Of a stretch of DNA of 64,000 nucleotides, positions 36,180 to 44,409 are shown piece after piece; the stretch's first letter is position 1, and the number at the start of each line of letters is the position of its first letter. The notes below the pieces were generated by a model. It worked only from the letters and a program-made list of their open reading frames with translations, was not told the origin of the DNA and searched no databases. The DNA is from Aldehydirespirator sp965203575 (lineage in GTDB: Bacteria > Actinomycetota > Acidimicrobiia > Acidimicrobiales > Aldehydirespiratoraceae), in NCBI GenBank assembly GCA_965203575.1, contig OZ241894.1, positions 3,410,001 to 3,474,000 on the forward strand, given 5' to 3'. Both the position numbers and the translations under genes were made by a program.

Positions 36180-36237
36180 GCGCGGTGTCAGAGGCGAGGC
36201 TACACGACGAGTTCTGTCCGCGTAGCACTAGGTGTTT

Positions 36238-36328
36238 CCCGCTCTTGTTCGCTTCGCTCACGGGCCGCTCGGGCCTAGTGCCCGCTCTTGTTCGCTTCGC
36301 TCACGGGCCGCTCGGGCCCGGGGCCTCG
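36238..36328. repeat. interspersed repeat, copies 2 and 3 in tandem
   Basis: Two consecutive copies (36238-36275 and 36281-36328) of the element also seen at 32.9 kb and 57.4 kb, each starting CCCGCTCTTGTTCGCTTCGC. Here the variant GCTTCGC replaces GCTGCGC. They lie in the 184-bp gap between the phoH promoter side and the 3' end of the regulator gene. Confidence 0.8.
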
Positions 36329-36363
36329 CCCGTATGAGCCGGGCACGACGCCTCGCTCGGCCT

Positions 36364-37818
36364 CTAGACCTGGCGGCGACGCCTCTGCCGGTCCAGGAAG
36401 CGGTAGACGTCGAGCAGGTCGATGCCGGGGAACGGCACGAAGGAGCGCTGCGATGGCGGCAGTGCCGACAGCACGTGGCTGCGCTCGGCCGCCGACGGCC
36501 AGGCCACGCTCTCCCAGTCGCGCACGAGCCGGGGGTCGGGCTCCACGTCCCTGGAGCGGGCGTGCTCACGCCGCAGCGTCTCGGAGCCCCGAAAGTGCTG
36601 GGCGTGCTCGACCGTCGTGCCCAGCGTGATCGCATAGGGGTAGCGATCATGCTCGGTCTCTATGTAGGTGATGCAGAAGTACTCGCCCACGTCGAGCACC
36701 GTGTACTGCTCGTGCAACAGGAAGTGCCCCTCGGCTCCCCAGGCTTGCCGGGCTCCCCACTGGCGGGGAACCCGCTCTCCCTCCAGCCCCCCGTCGGAGG
36801 TCACCGGGAACGGAAGTCCGTCGTTCTCATACGCCTTGGTGATCACACCTTCGGGGTCGGTTCGCAGGAAGTGGACGGGAATGCCCAAGTGGACGGTGGC
36901 CAGGTTGGTGAAGCGGTGAGCAGCCATCTCGTAGGAGATGTAGAACGTCTCCTTGAGGTCCTCGACGCTGATGTCGCCCTGGCGTCTCGCCTCGCTCAGC
37001 AGCTCCACCGCGGGCGCCTCGGGGGCGAGGACGGCGGCCGAGAAGTAGTTGGACTCGATGCGCTGACGGAGGTAGTCGCCGAAGTCCGACGTGTCGGAGT
37101 GCTCCAGCGCGAAGTGCCCGAGCGTCTGCAGCACTACGGAACGGGCCTGGCGCACCTTCAGGTGGTCCTGGTCGCCGATGAAGATCACCCGGTCGCGAGT
37201 GTCGGTGATCGAGCGGGCCGTGCGGGGCAGGCCGGCGACGCGCTCTATGCGGAAGCCGTAGCTGCTCACCAGCTCGGTGAGCACCCGCTCGCTGATCGGG
37301 CCGGAACCGGGGTATCCGGCGCTGGCCAGCCCTTCGGCCGCGATCTGCTCGATGTCGGTGAAGTAGTTGTTCCGGTCGCGCATCTCGCCGCGCAGCTCCG
37401 AGTTGGCCCTCCGGGCGCTCTCGGTGGTGTCGATCGGAGCGGCTCTCTCGCAGACGGCGCGGCTCAGGCCGGCCAGGTGCTCGAGGACCTCGTCGCTGAG
37501 CCGTCTGGACGGCTTGAGCGGCGGCAGTCCGAGCTCCGCGTAGGCCGGATGGTTCTGGGCCCGCAGCAGTTCCAGCTCGAGTTCGGCTCGGCGGTCCGGA
37601 GGGGCGTCTTCGAGAAGGTCGGCCGTGGTGGTGTCGAGCGCCTCGGCGAGATCGCTGAGCACGCCCAGGCGGGGTTCGACTCTCCCGTTCTCGAGCCGCG
37701 ACAGGTAGGCCGGCGGCCGCCCGGTGCGCTCAGCCAGGTCCGCGAGGGTGAGACCCCTCCTGCGGCGGACGTGGCGCAGGCGCCGGCCGAGCACGAGGAG
37801 GTCAGGTTCGGTGCCCAT
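36364..37818 (-). CDS. ramB: RamB/ScfR-type transcriptional regulator
   Basis: Regulator of 484 residues. An XRE-type helix-turn-helix occupies about 8-62 (LGRRLRHVRRRRGLTLADLAERTG with the SRLENGRVEP recognition part). A central IrrE/peptidase-like segment (around YEMAAHRFTNLATVHLGIP) and a ScfR-type C-terminal domain follow. In corynebacteria RamB controls acetate and glyoxylate genes including aceA. Divergent position across a 159-bp gap from isocitrate lyase supports that role here. The ATG at 37818 gives MGTEPDLLVLG. Confidence 0.85.
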   Translation of the reverse strand: MGTEPDLLVLGRRLRHVRRRRGLTLADLAERTGRPPAYLSRLENGRVEPRLGVLSDLAEALDTTTADLLEDAPPDRRAELELELLRAQNHPAYAELGLPPLKPSRRLSDEVLEHLAGLSRAVCERAAPIDTTESARRANSELRGEMRDRNNYFTDIEQIAAEGLASAGYPGSGPISERVLTELVSSYGFRIERVAGLPRTARSITDTRDRVIFIGDQDHLKVRQARSVVLQTLGHFALEHSDTSDFGDYLRQRIESNYFSAAVLAPEAPAVELLSEARRQGDISVEDLKETFYISYEMAAHRFTNLATVHLGIPVHFLRTDPEGVITKAYENDGLPFPVTSDGGLEGERVPRQWGARQAWGAEGHFLLHEQYTVLDVGEYFCITYIETEHDRYPYAITLGTTVEHAQHFRGSETLRREHARSRDVEPDPRLVRDWESVAWPSAAERSHVLSALPPSQRSFVPFPGIDLLDVYRFLDRQRRRRQV

Positions 37819-37977
37819 GTGCGAAAGAATTGCAGAACTTGTGTCGGCCAACAACTTGGGCGCTTCTCTGCGGTGCAGATTCTGGCTTCTGTGGTCTGAC
37901 GCGATGAGCATTGGGGACCGCACTGGCCCCGTGGGTCATTGGCCGGCGCCGCACCGCTCCACCAGGAGGGCGATTCG
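37819..37977. promoter_or_regulatory. regulator / aceA divergent control region
   Basis: The gap contains related half-sites GCAGAACTTGTG and CCAACAACTTGGG near 37831-37860, resembling the AA-rich/TTGC motifs bound by RamB-like proteins. A strong ribosome site AGGAGGG for aceA lies at 37964-37970. Binding is inferred. Confidence 0.45.
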
Positions 37978-39282
37978 ATGATGAAGGTCACGAACGCAAG
38001 TCCGAGCTTCGCACAGCAGGTCGAAGCTCTAGAGGCCGACTGGGAGAACAACCCCCGTTGGCACGGCACACGTCGCGACTACTCCGCGACCGAGGTGGTA
38101 CGGCTGCGCGGCTCGGTGACGCCCGAGTGCGCCGTGGCTCGAGCCGGCGCGGCCAAGCTCTGGCAGCGCCTCCACGACATGGACTACGTGCACGCCCTGG
38201 GGGCCATGACCGGCGGGCAGGCGATCCAGTTCGCCAAGGCGGGGCTGCCCGCCCTGTACCTGTCAGGCTGGCAGGTGGCCGGCGACGCCAACCTCGCCGG
38301 GCAGGTGTATCCCGACCAGTCCCTCTACCCGGCGGACTCGGTGCCATCGCTGGTCGCTCGCCTCAACAACGCGCTCAGAAGGGCCGACCAGATCGAGTGG
38401 AGCGAGACCGAGGGCAACCCGAGCCGCGACTACATGCTGCCGATCGTGGCCGACGCTGAGGCGGGTTTCGGTGGTCCCCTCAATGCCTTCGAGTTGATGA
38501 AGGCGATGATCGAGTCCGGCGCGGCCGGGGTCCACTTCGAGGATCAGCTCAGCTCGGCCAAGAAGTGCGGCCACATGGGCGGGAAGGTGCTGGTGCCCAC
38601 ATCGCAGCATCTCGCCACGCTGCGGGCGGCCAGGCTGGCTGCCGACGTCATGGGTGTCGAGACCATCTTGGTGGCCCGCACCGACGCGCTGAGCGCGGGC
38701 CTGATCACCAGCGACGTCGACGTCAGGGACCGGGCCGGGCTGACCGGCGAGCGCACCGCGGAGGGGTTCTTCGTGACGAAGCCGGGACTGCAGGCGCCGA
38801 TCCAGCGCGGCCTCGCCTACGCGCCCTACTGCGACCTGCTCTGGTGCGAGACCTCCACGCCCGACCTCGACGAGGCCCGGGAGTTCGCCGAGGCCATCGG
38901 TGCGGTGTACCCGAACAAGATGCTGGCCTACAACTGCTCGCCCTCGTTCAACTGGCGGGCGCATCTGGACGACGCCCAGATCGCCATGTTCCAGAAGGAG
39001 TTGGGCGCCATGGGCTACGCGTTCCAGTTCATCACTCTCGCCGGGTGGCATGCGCTCAACGCGTCGGCGTTCGAGCTGGCGCACACCTACGAGTCCGACG
39101 ACATGAAGGCGTACGTTGCGCTGCAGCAGGGCGAGATGGCGATGGAGGACCTCGGCTACACCGCCACCCGCCACCAGCGCGAGGTCGGAGCCGGATACTT
39201 CGATCAGGTGGCCACCGTGATCTCCGGGGGGACCGCGTCCACCCTCGCCCTCGAAGGCAGCACCGAGCAGGCGCAGTTCTAG
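37978..39282 (+). CDS. aceA: isocitrate lyase
   Basis: Glyoxylate-shunt enzyme of 434 residues cleaving isocitrate to succinate and glyoxylate. The catalytic KKCGHMGGKV is present near 190, with the VADAEAGFGG metal site before it and the NCSPSFNW loop near 315-330. The ATG at 37978 has AGGAGGG eight bases upstream. Short (actinobacterial-type) form. It allows growth on acetate or fatty acids, matching the acyl-CoA genes at 56-60 kb. No malate synthase is in the window. Confidence 0.96.
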   Translation: MMKVTNASPSFAQQVEALEADWENNPRWHGTRRDYSATEVVRLRGSVTPECAVARAGAAKLWQRLHDMDYVHALGAMTGGQAIQFAKAGLPALYLSGWQVAGDANLAGQVYPDQSLYPADSVPSLVARLNNALRRADQIEWSETEGNPSRDYMLPIVADAEAGFGGPLNAFELMKAMIESGAAGVHFEDQLSSAKKCGHMGGKVLVPTSQHLATLRAARLAADVMGVETILVARTDALSAGLITSDVDVRDRAGLTGERTAEGFFVTKPGLQAPIQRGLAYAPYCDLLWCETSTPDLDEAREFAEAIGAVYPNKMLAYNCSPSFNWRAHLDDAQIAMFQKELGAMGYAFQFITLAGWHALNASAFELAHTYESDDMKAYVALQQGEMAMEDLGYTATRHQREVGAGYFDQVATVISGGTASTLALEGSTEQAQF

Positions 39283-39300
39283 ACCAGCAGCTGCCTCCGG

Positions 39301-40569
39301 TCAGTCCGGCCGGTGGTACACCTCGGAGCGGCGACGGCTGCGGGTGAACACAATCTGCCAGAGTTGCAGGGCCCGGGCTCGGAACGATCCGGCTGAGCTC
39401 AGCAGGTAGTAGTCCCAGGTGCGGCGGAAGCGCTCGTCATAGCCGGTGAGGTCCGTCCAGGCCTCGGTCACGTTGCGGTGCCAGGCCATGAGCGTTCGGT
39501 CGTAGTACGGCCCGAAGTTCTGCACGTCCTCGATGACCCAGTCCTGCTCGCAGGCTGACGTGATCTGGGCCAGCGACGGGACTACGCCCCCCGGGAAGAT
39601 GTACTTGTCGAACCACGGGTCGGTGTGGTGTTTCGATTCCAGCGACCCGATGGTGTGGTGCAGCATCATGCCGTCGCTGGACAGCAAGCGGTCGCAGCGC
39701 CCGAAGAAGGTCTCGAGGTTGCGCGGGCCGACATGCTCCATCATCCCTATCGACACGATCCGATCGAAGGAGCCCTCCAGGTCGCGGTAGTCGCACTCCT
39801 GGATCTCGACGGGCAGGCCTGCGCAGGCTTCCCGAGCCCAACGGGCCTGCTCGCGTGCCGGGGTGACGCCCGTGACCGTCACGCCGTGCTCGGTGGCCGC
39901 GAACCGGGCGAAACCGCCCCAGCCGCAGCCGATGTCGAGCAGCCTCATGCCCGGCTCCAGCTGCAGCTTGCGGCAAGTGAGCTCGAGCTTGTCCTCCTGG
40001 GCCTGGTCCAGGTCCTCGGCGCGCCGCCAGTAGCCGCACGAGTAGATCATGCGCTTGTCGAGCATCCGCTCGTAGAGGTCGTTCCCGATGTCGTAGTGGG
40101 CGCCCGCGTTCCTGCGGGCCCGCCGCACGGTCTGGTGGTTCGATGCGCGGGCCCTGGCGATGTGCAGCAGCAGCCCGGGTCCGGGCCGCACCAGCGAGCG
40201 CAGGTCTCGGGTCTGCAGGTGGGCGACGAACTCGTCGAGTTGGTTGGCGTCCCACCAGCCGTCCTGGTACGACTCACCCAGCCCGAGTTCGCGCTTCGCG
40301 AGTACCCGCGCCCAGAAGCGGTCGTCGTGCACGACGATGTCGCGAGGCTGATCTCCTCCGACCTCGATCCCGGCCCGGCTAAGGATCTCCAAGCCCAGGC
40401 CCTTGGCTTTGTCGAGGTCGGCCACGGCCCGTCTCGCTTCCTCAGTCCGTCGTGCTGTCTCTACCAGCGCCCGCGGGATGTCTAACACCAAGAGTTTCCC
40501 TTGCAACCTCAAGGCACTCTTAGGGGCCTCCAGCGGGACTTCCCATATCAGAGGGTGGGGATTTCCCAC
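39301..40569 (-). CDS. cfa: cyclopropane-fatty-acyl-phospholipid synthase family methyltransferase
   Basis: SAM-dependent enzyme of up to 422 residues that methylenates or methylates unsaturated acyl chains of membrane lipids. The SAM motif LLDIGCGWGGFARFAA, the ELGLGESYQDGWW N-terminal motif and the HYDIGNDLYERML segment are typical. The frame opens at a GTG at 40569 inside a palindromic repeat (40552-40571). A start near 40494, behind AAGGGA, is also plausible and would remove the first ~25 residues, which look unlike the family. Confidence 0.9.
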   Translation of the reverse strand: MGNPHPLIWEVPLEAPKSALRLQGKLLVLDIPRALVETARRTEEARRAVADLDKAKGLGLEILSRAGIEVGGDQPRDIVVHDDRFWARVLAKRELGLGESYQDGWWDANQLDEFVAHLQTRDLRSLVRPGPGLLLHIARARASNHQTVRRARRNAGAHYDIGNDLYERMLDKRMIYSCGYWRRAEDLDQAQEDKLELTCRKLQLEPGMRLLDIGCGWGGFARFAATEHGVTVTGVTPAREQARWAREACAGLPVEIQECDYRDLEGSFDRIVSIGMMEHVGPRNLETFFGRCDRLLSSDGMMLHHTIGSLESKHHTDPWFDKYIFPGGVVPSLAQITSACEQDWVIEDVQNFGPYYDRTLMAWHRNVTEAWTDLTGYDERFRRTWDYYLLSSAGSFRARALQLWQIVFTRSRRRSEVYHRPD

Positions 40570-40571
40570 GC
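40552..40571. repeat. 20-bp palindrome-bearing repeat, left copy
   Basis: AGGGTGGGGATTTCCCACGC. A copy with one change lies at 42129-42148 and the two flank the DUF4143 ATPase gene and its control region. Each contains GTGGGGA and TCCC(C)AC as inverted halves. Confidence 0.7.
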
Positions 40572-40600
40572 CTTGGTGGTCCCCGTCGTGGTGACCGGCT

Positions 40601-41941
40601 CTAAGGGCCGAACAGGGCTGCTGGGACTACCGCAATGCCGTCTGGTCGTCGGTAGGCATGCTGGCCCGTTGTGACGATGACCGCGTCGGAGCACTCGTCT
40701 CCTGTCTCGTCGCGGAGCCAGACCAGGTGCCTTACATCATGGTCGTCGACTCGTTGGGAGAGTTTGACTTCTACTGCCACGAACCGGCCGTCGCGTCCGG
40801 TGACGATCAGGTCCACCTCGCGTCTGCCGCCCCATTCGCGCAGGTGGCCGACGGCTGCTTCGCAGCCTTGGGCGTAGACGCGCAGGCTCTGCGCCACCAG
40901 CGACTCGAACAACGCGCCGAGCATCTCCCCGACCCGCCCGACTTGCCGCGGGCTCGCAGGCTGCAGGAGCGTGCGGGCGTCGGCCCGCAGCAGCGCAGCT
41001 GCCAGTGCGGGGTCTGCGAGGCTGTGCTTGGGGCCTTCTGTGAGCCGCGAGAGCCTGCTTCCCGAAGGCGCCCAGGCGGGTATCGGGTCCAAGATGTAGA
41101 GCTGCTCGAGGGTCTCGATGTAGGGGGCGGTTGCCTTGCGGTTCGGCTTCTCGCCGTGGCCGCTGGTCGACGCGTCGCGGATCTTCTCATAGGAGGCGGT
41201 GGTCGAGGTCGCTGCTGCGTAGGCGACCATCCATCGCCTCAGCGAGGCAGGGTTGCGGATGTGTCGCCCGGCCTCGGGGAAGTCGCGCTCGACGATGCGG
41301 TCGATGTAGCCCGACAGTGCCGCCCGCCGGCTGCGGGCTGCCAGATGCCGCAATCCCGGCAAGCCGCTGTTGATGATCTCGGCCACATAGTCGGCGAGTG
41401 TGGCGGTCGATGTGCCGCTGACGGCGGGCTGTTGCCCGGCCAGCAGCGCGGCCAAACTCACAGTGGGAGCCACGAACGGCGGCGAGTCCCAGCGTTCCGC
41501 CAGCGACAGGGGCCGCATGCGCACCGTCACGATGCGGCCGGCCCCAGTGTGGGTCGGTGCCTCCGCGGGCGACGCTGAGCCCGTCAGGATGAACCGTCCC
41601 GCGGTCATGTCGGCATCGACGGCGCGTCGCACCAGGTCCCAGCTGGCCGGCAGCCGCTGCCACTCGTCGATCACCGTCGGCCAGGGACCCCGCAGCAGTT
41701 GGCCTATGTCCGCCTTCACGAGGTCGAGCGTGTCGCTGCTGTCGTCGAGATTGAAGCAGGTCGCTGCACGCTGTACGGCTGTGGTGGTCTTGCCTACAGC
41801 CCGCGGGCCCTCGACGCTGACAGCGGGCAGATCGGCCAACAGAGTGTCGAGCTCGTCGTCCACGACCCGCCGCTGGTAGCCCACCCCAGCCGATCCGGTG
41901 TCGCCGGAGCTGCTGGCGCCTCTCGCGTCGATGCTGTCCAT
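40601..41941 (-). CDS. AAA_14 / DUF4143 ATPase
   Basis: Protein of 446 residues. An AAA_14 ATPase core has Walker A EGPRAVGKTTTA near 45, Walker B PTVIDEWQRLP near 90 and sensor LTGSAS. The C-terminal DUF4143 domain (about 215-420) has the GGRREVDLIV ... VAVEVKL nuclease-like D-x(n)-E-x-K arrangement. The family is common in accessory DNA and its role is unclear. Bracketed by 20-bp direct repeats and preceded by 23-bp repeats, which suggests it moves or is regulated as a unit. Confidence 0.88.
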   Translation of the reverse strand: MDSIDARGASSSGDTGSAGVGYQRRVVDDELDTLLADLPAVSVEGPRAVGKTTTAVQRAATCFNLDDSSDTLDLVKADIGQLLRGPWPTVIDEWQRLPASWDLVRRAVDADMTAGRFILTGSASPAEAPTHTGAGRIVTVRMRPLSLAERWDSPPFVAPTVSLAALLAGQQPAVSGTSTATLADYVAEIINSGLPGLRHLAARSRRAALSGYIDRIVERDFPEAGRHIRNPASLRRWMVAYAAATSTTASYEKIRDASTSGHGEKPNRKATAPYIETLEQLYILDPIPAWAPSGSRLSRLTEGPKHSLADPALAAALLRADARTLLQPASPRQVGRVGEMLGALFESLVAQSLRVYAQGCEAAVGHLREWGGRREVDLIVTGRDGRFVAVEVKLSQRVDDHDVRHLVWLRDETGDECSDAVIVTTGQHAYRRPDGIAVVPAALFGP

Positions 41942-42128
41942 GCTGTGGTTGCTCCGTTCCCAGGGTTACAGGCCCGCAACCCGCTAGGGTACAAACCATC
42001 ATCCTTCTAGGGTACAGAATCTCACAGCACTAGGGTCCAAGATCTCATCTCGTTGCCCGGCAGGGTCCCACCTCTACCCCGACGCCGGCGACACCCCCTC
42101 CAACGACTCGGGGCCCCAGTTGGTGCAT

Positions 42129-42148
42129 AGGGTGGGGATTCCCCACGC
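42129..42148. repeat. 20-bp palindrome-bearing repeat, right copy
   Basis: AGGGTGGGGATTCCCCACGC, nineteen of twenty bases shared with 40552-40571. Here GTGGGGA-T-TCCCCAC is a perfect inverted pair. Confidence 0.7.
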
Positions 42149-42251
42149 AGCCGTGTCACACCTCTCGCCTACCGTCTGCGCATGAGCCGAACCGTTCGAC
42201 GCCGCGACCGCGCAGCGCCCCGCGCCGCAGCACCACCCCAGAGTTTCGTGT

Positions 42252-42257
42252 TACAAT
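42252..42257 (+). promoter_or_regulatory. -10 box for the toxin-antitoxin pair
   Basis: TACAAT, close to the consensus, lies three bases before the ATG at 42261 and nine before an in-frame GTG at 42267. With the usual distance to the transcription start, the message would be leaderless. No clear -35 is visible. Confidence 0.5.
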
Positions 42258-42260
42258 AAT

Positions 42261-42527
42261 ATGCGTGTGGAGTTCCATCGCTCTGCGTTCAAGCACGACC
42301 TCGACCGCGACGCGATCCTGCACGGACTTGAACACGCCCTCACCGTCATCGAACTCGATCCGGCCACCGACCCGCCCAGGGTCCTCGCCATCGGCGCTGA
42401 CCGGGCGGGGAACCTGCTGGAGATCGTCTGGCTAGAACGCGACGGCGGCCCCGCGATGGTGATTCATGCGATGCCGCTGCGCCCAGCGTTCCACGCGCTC
42501 CTCCCGACCCAAGGCGAACAACCGTGA
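42261..42527 (+). CDS. toxin-like protein of a TA pair
   Basis: Protein of 88 residues starting with the pattern EFHRSAFKHDLDRDAILHGLEH, followed by VLAIGADRAGNLLEIVWLE and VIHAMPLRPAF. This pattern is common in actinobacterial gene pairs with a ribbon-helix-helix partner and resembles small mRNA-interferase-like toxins. The stop overlaps the next ATG or GTG by four bases. Start may be the GTG at 42267 given the close -10 box. Confidence 0.7.
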   Translation: MRVEFHRSAFKHDLDRDAILHGLEHALTVIELDPATDPPRVLAIGADRAGNLLEIVWLERDGGPAMVIHAMPLRPAFHALLPTQGEQP

Positions 42528-42820
42528 CTACCTACAAGACCACCACCGGCCGCATCCTCACCGAGGCCGACCTCGACGCCATCGCGGAGGAGGTCGAGAC
42601 TAGCGACTACGACGTCGCGGCGCTGCGCAAGCGCCGCCGAGGCCGGCCCGCCATCGGCTCGGGGCCTGCTGAAGTGGTCCCGGTGCGCATCGACCCGGAA
42701 CTGCGAGCCGCGGTCACGGCCCGGGCTGAGACCGACGGCACGACGACAAGTGAGATCATCCGCGAGGCGTTGCGCAGATTCCTAGACGTCAAACAGGCTG
42801 AGCATCCGCAACACGCGTGA
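42524..42820 (+). CDS. ribbon-helix-helix antitoxin-like protein
   Basis: Protein of 98 residues. The C-terminal half is a CopG/Arc-type ribbon-helix-helix: VPVRIDPELRAAVTARAETDG then TSEIIREALRRFL. The N-terminal part is acidic and could bind the toxin. Four-base overlap with the upstream gene. Expected to repress the pair's own promoter. Confidence 0.8.
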   Translation: MTTYKTTTGRILTEADLDAIAEEVETSDYDVAALRKRRRGRPAIGSGPAEVVPVRIDPELRAAVTARAETDGTTTSEIIREALRRFLDVKQAEHPQHA

Positions 42821-42907
42821 GCGGACGCTCTGGTGTCGAATGGCGCCCGTACTACGGCGGGCCGAACCGGACGGCCGAGCCAGTCGGGCGGGTCGATGTG
42901 AAGGTCG

Positions 42908-44275
42908 TCACGACTCTGAGGTCTCCCCGAGTTCAGCGTTCCAGCTCTGTAGCGTCTGGAGGGCCCGCGAGTATTGAAAGTTGTCTGAGACGATCGAGCA
43001 GGCATCGGCGTCGCTGATGCCGAGTTCGGCGAGCAGCCGAACCCGCTGGATCCACTGCAGTGCCATTGCTCCTCCAACGCATCGAAGGCCGAAGTCCGCA
43101 TCCGGTCGTGCTCTGCCGTGCGCTGCGTCGAGTCGCAGTGTCCCGACTTCTTCAAGCTCTGGCCAGGCGTCGAGGATCTGCGTGCCCACGTTGCCGGCAC
43201 CGGACACGGCGTCCTCGATCTTGTGCCGCACGGACACGTGCTCGACGTCGACTCCGGGGTTGTGGGCTGCATAGAGCGATTCGACGGACCGGACTGCGTT
43301 GAGCAGCGCACTGTCAGAGCCCCGAGCCAAGAGGCGATCTTGTGACTCGAGGTGCAGCGCCATTGACATGTAGGCGTCACCCGTCGCGACTTGTTGCCAG
43401 AAGCCCGCGAGCACCTCCATCGGATCAATGCCCCGCTGTTGGAGCGTGCTCAGGGTCGTCAGGTACTTGTGGGGCGCAGGCTGGTTGGCTTGGCCGTCGC
43501 GCGGTAGCCGAGGGGTGACCAACTCCACATCAAGCCGCCGATTGCCATCTGCGTCGCCCAAGTGGCAGTCGATTCTGCTCACGACGGACGGTTCCATGGT
43601 CATGAACCGGATGAACGATTCGAGGTGGCCGATCCAATCCGTCACGAGCGCTTGCAGCTTCACCGGACCCTGGACCCTCCAGTACACGACGTTGGCGTAC
43701 GAGAAGTGCTGTTCTGGATCTTGGTCCGGGGAACCGAACCGGGCATCGGTGCCTCGGACCAGTGACACGGTCGTGTCGCCAACGGTTGTCGTGCCCAGGG
43801 TTTCTTTGCGAAGGTCGATCGTGGCTGTGTCCCGGGCGTCGTTGAGCTTGATGGTGCTGGGCTGACGGTGCAGCGCCCAGGCGCGCAGGTCGTCGATCTG
43901 GATCAGCGCGCTGTCGCACTGCTCGCTTGATGTCACCCATGCGTTGCCCCTGGTCAGCCACCCGACCCTCCAGTCCTCGTGCCCCTCGGACACATGGCCG
44001 AAGTTCCACGTCGTGTTCGATCTGAGGTTGTCGAGGAGGCTGTAGCAGGTCGAGTCACGATCAGTTCCCCAGATCTCGGGGCGGGACGTGTCTGACGCGG
44101 TTGATAGGTCGCCGGCCGTGAATGGCTGATCACCGAGGAACCCGATGGTCTCCAAGGCGAACTCGCCTTGGCCGACCTCCCGCAAGGTGCCGGGCACTCG
44201 ATCTGCGGGATCGGGCGGCTCGTATGCCTCAGCGGCATCAGTCGGGTTCGCAACCCACCATTCCCCGAGCAACAT
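42908..44275 (-). CDS. ApeA-like HEPN-domain protein
   Basis: Protein of 455 residues. The N-terminal ~300 residues resemble the ApeA N-terminal domain: an opening GEWWVANPTDAAEAY, then VPGTLREV...FALETIGFLG, beta-rich throughout. The helical C-terminal part (about 300-455) resembles an ApeA-type HEPN ribonuclease. A candidate R-x4-H motif is R-L-D-A-A-H, followed by GRAR. ApeA proteins protect against phage by abortive infection. The ATG at 44275 is chosen since it begins MLLGEWW as in the family. It lies 135 bp downstream of the type ISP-like gene on the same strand. Confidence 0.7.
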   Translation of the reverse strand: MLLGEWWVANPTDAAEAYEPPDPADRVPGTLREVGQGEFALETIGFLGDQPFTAGDLSTASDTSRPEIWGTDRDSTCYSLLDNLRSNTTWNFGHVSEGHEDWRVGWLTRGNAWVTSSEQCDSALIQIDDLRAWALHRQPSTIKLNDARDTATIDLRKETLGTTTVGDTTVSLVRGTDARFGSPDQDPEQHFSYANVVYWRVQGPVKLQALVTDWIGHLESFIRFMTMEPSVVSRIDCHLGDADGNRRLDVELVTPRLPRDGQANQPAPHKYLTTLSTLQQRGIDPMEVLAGFWQQVATGDAYMSMALHLESQDRLLARGSDSALLNAVRSVESLYAAHNPGVDVEHVSVRHKIEDAVSGAGNVGTQILDAWPELEEVGTLRLDAAHGRARPDADFGLRCVGGAMALQWIQRVRLLAELGISDADACSIVSDNFQYSRALQTLQSWNAELGETSES

Positions 44276-44409
44276 GATCTGATCACCGTACCGCGAGCAG
44301 TGGGGTTGCCCGGTCAAGCGTCACCGACGTTCGTCGTGTTAGTCCACCTGAGCAAGGGTGCCTCGCCGGCAGCGACAGGTTCGCGAGCCCGTGCTGCCTC
44401 ATGGCGCGG

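Larger units (their letters stand above)
41942..42260. promoter_or_regulatory. control region with 23-bp iterated repeats
   Basis: Upstream of the DUF4143 gene there are three consecutive 23-bp repeats that start CTAGGGT: at 41984, 42007 and 42030. A looser copy (CCAGGGTTACA) lies at 41960 and a degenerate CAGGGTCC at 42061. The later units share the extension AGAATCTCA / AGATCTCA. Regular two-turn spacing directly in front of the gene suggests an operator array. The rest of the interval to 42260 holds no gene. Confidence 0.65.
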
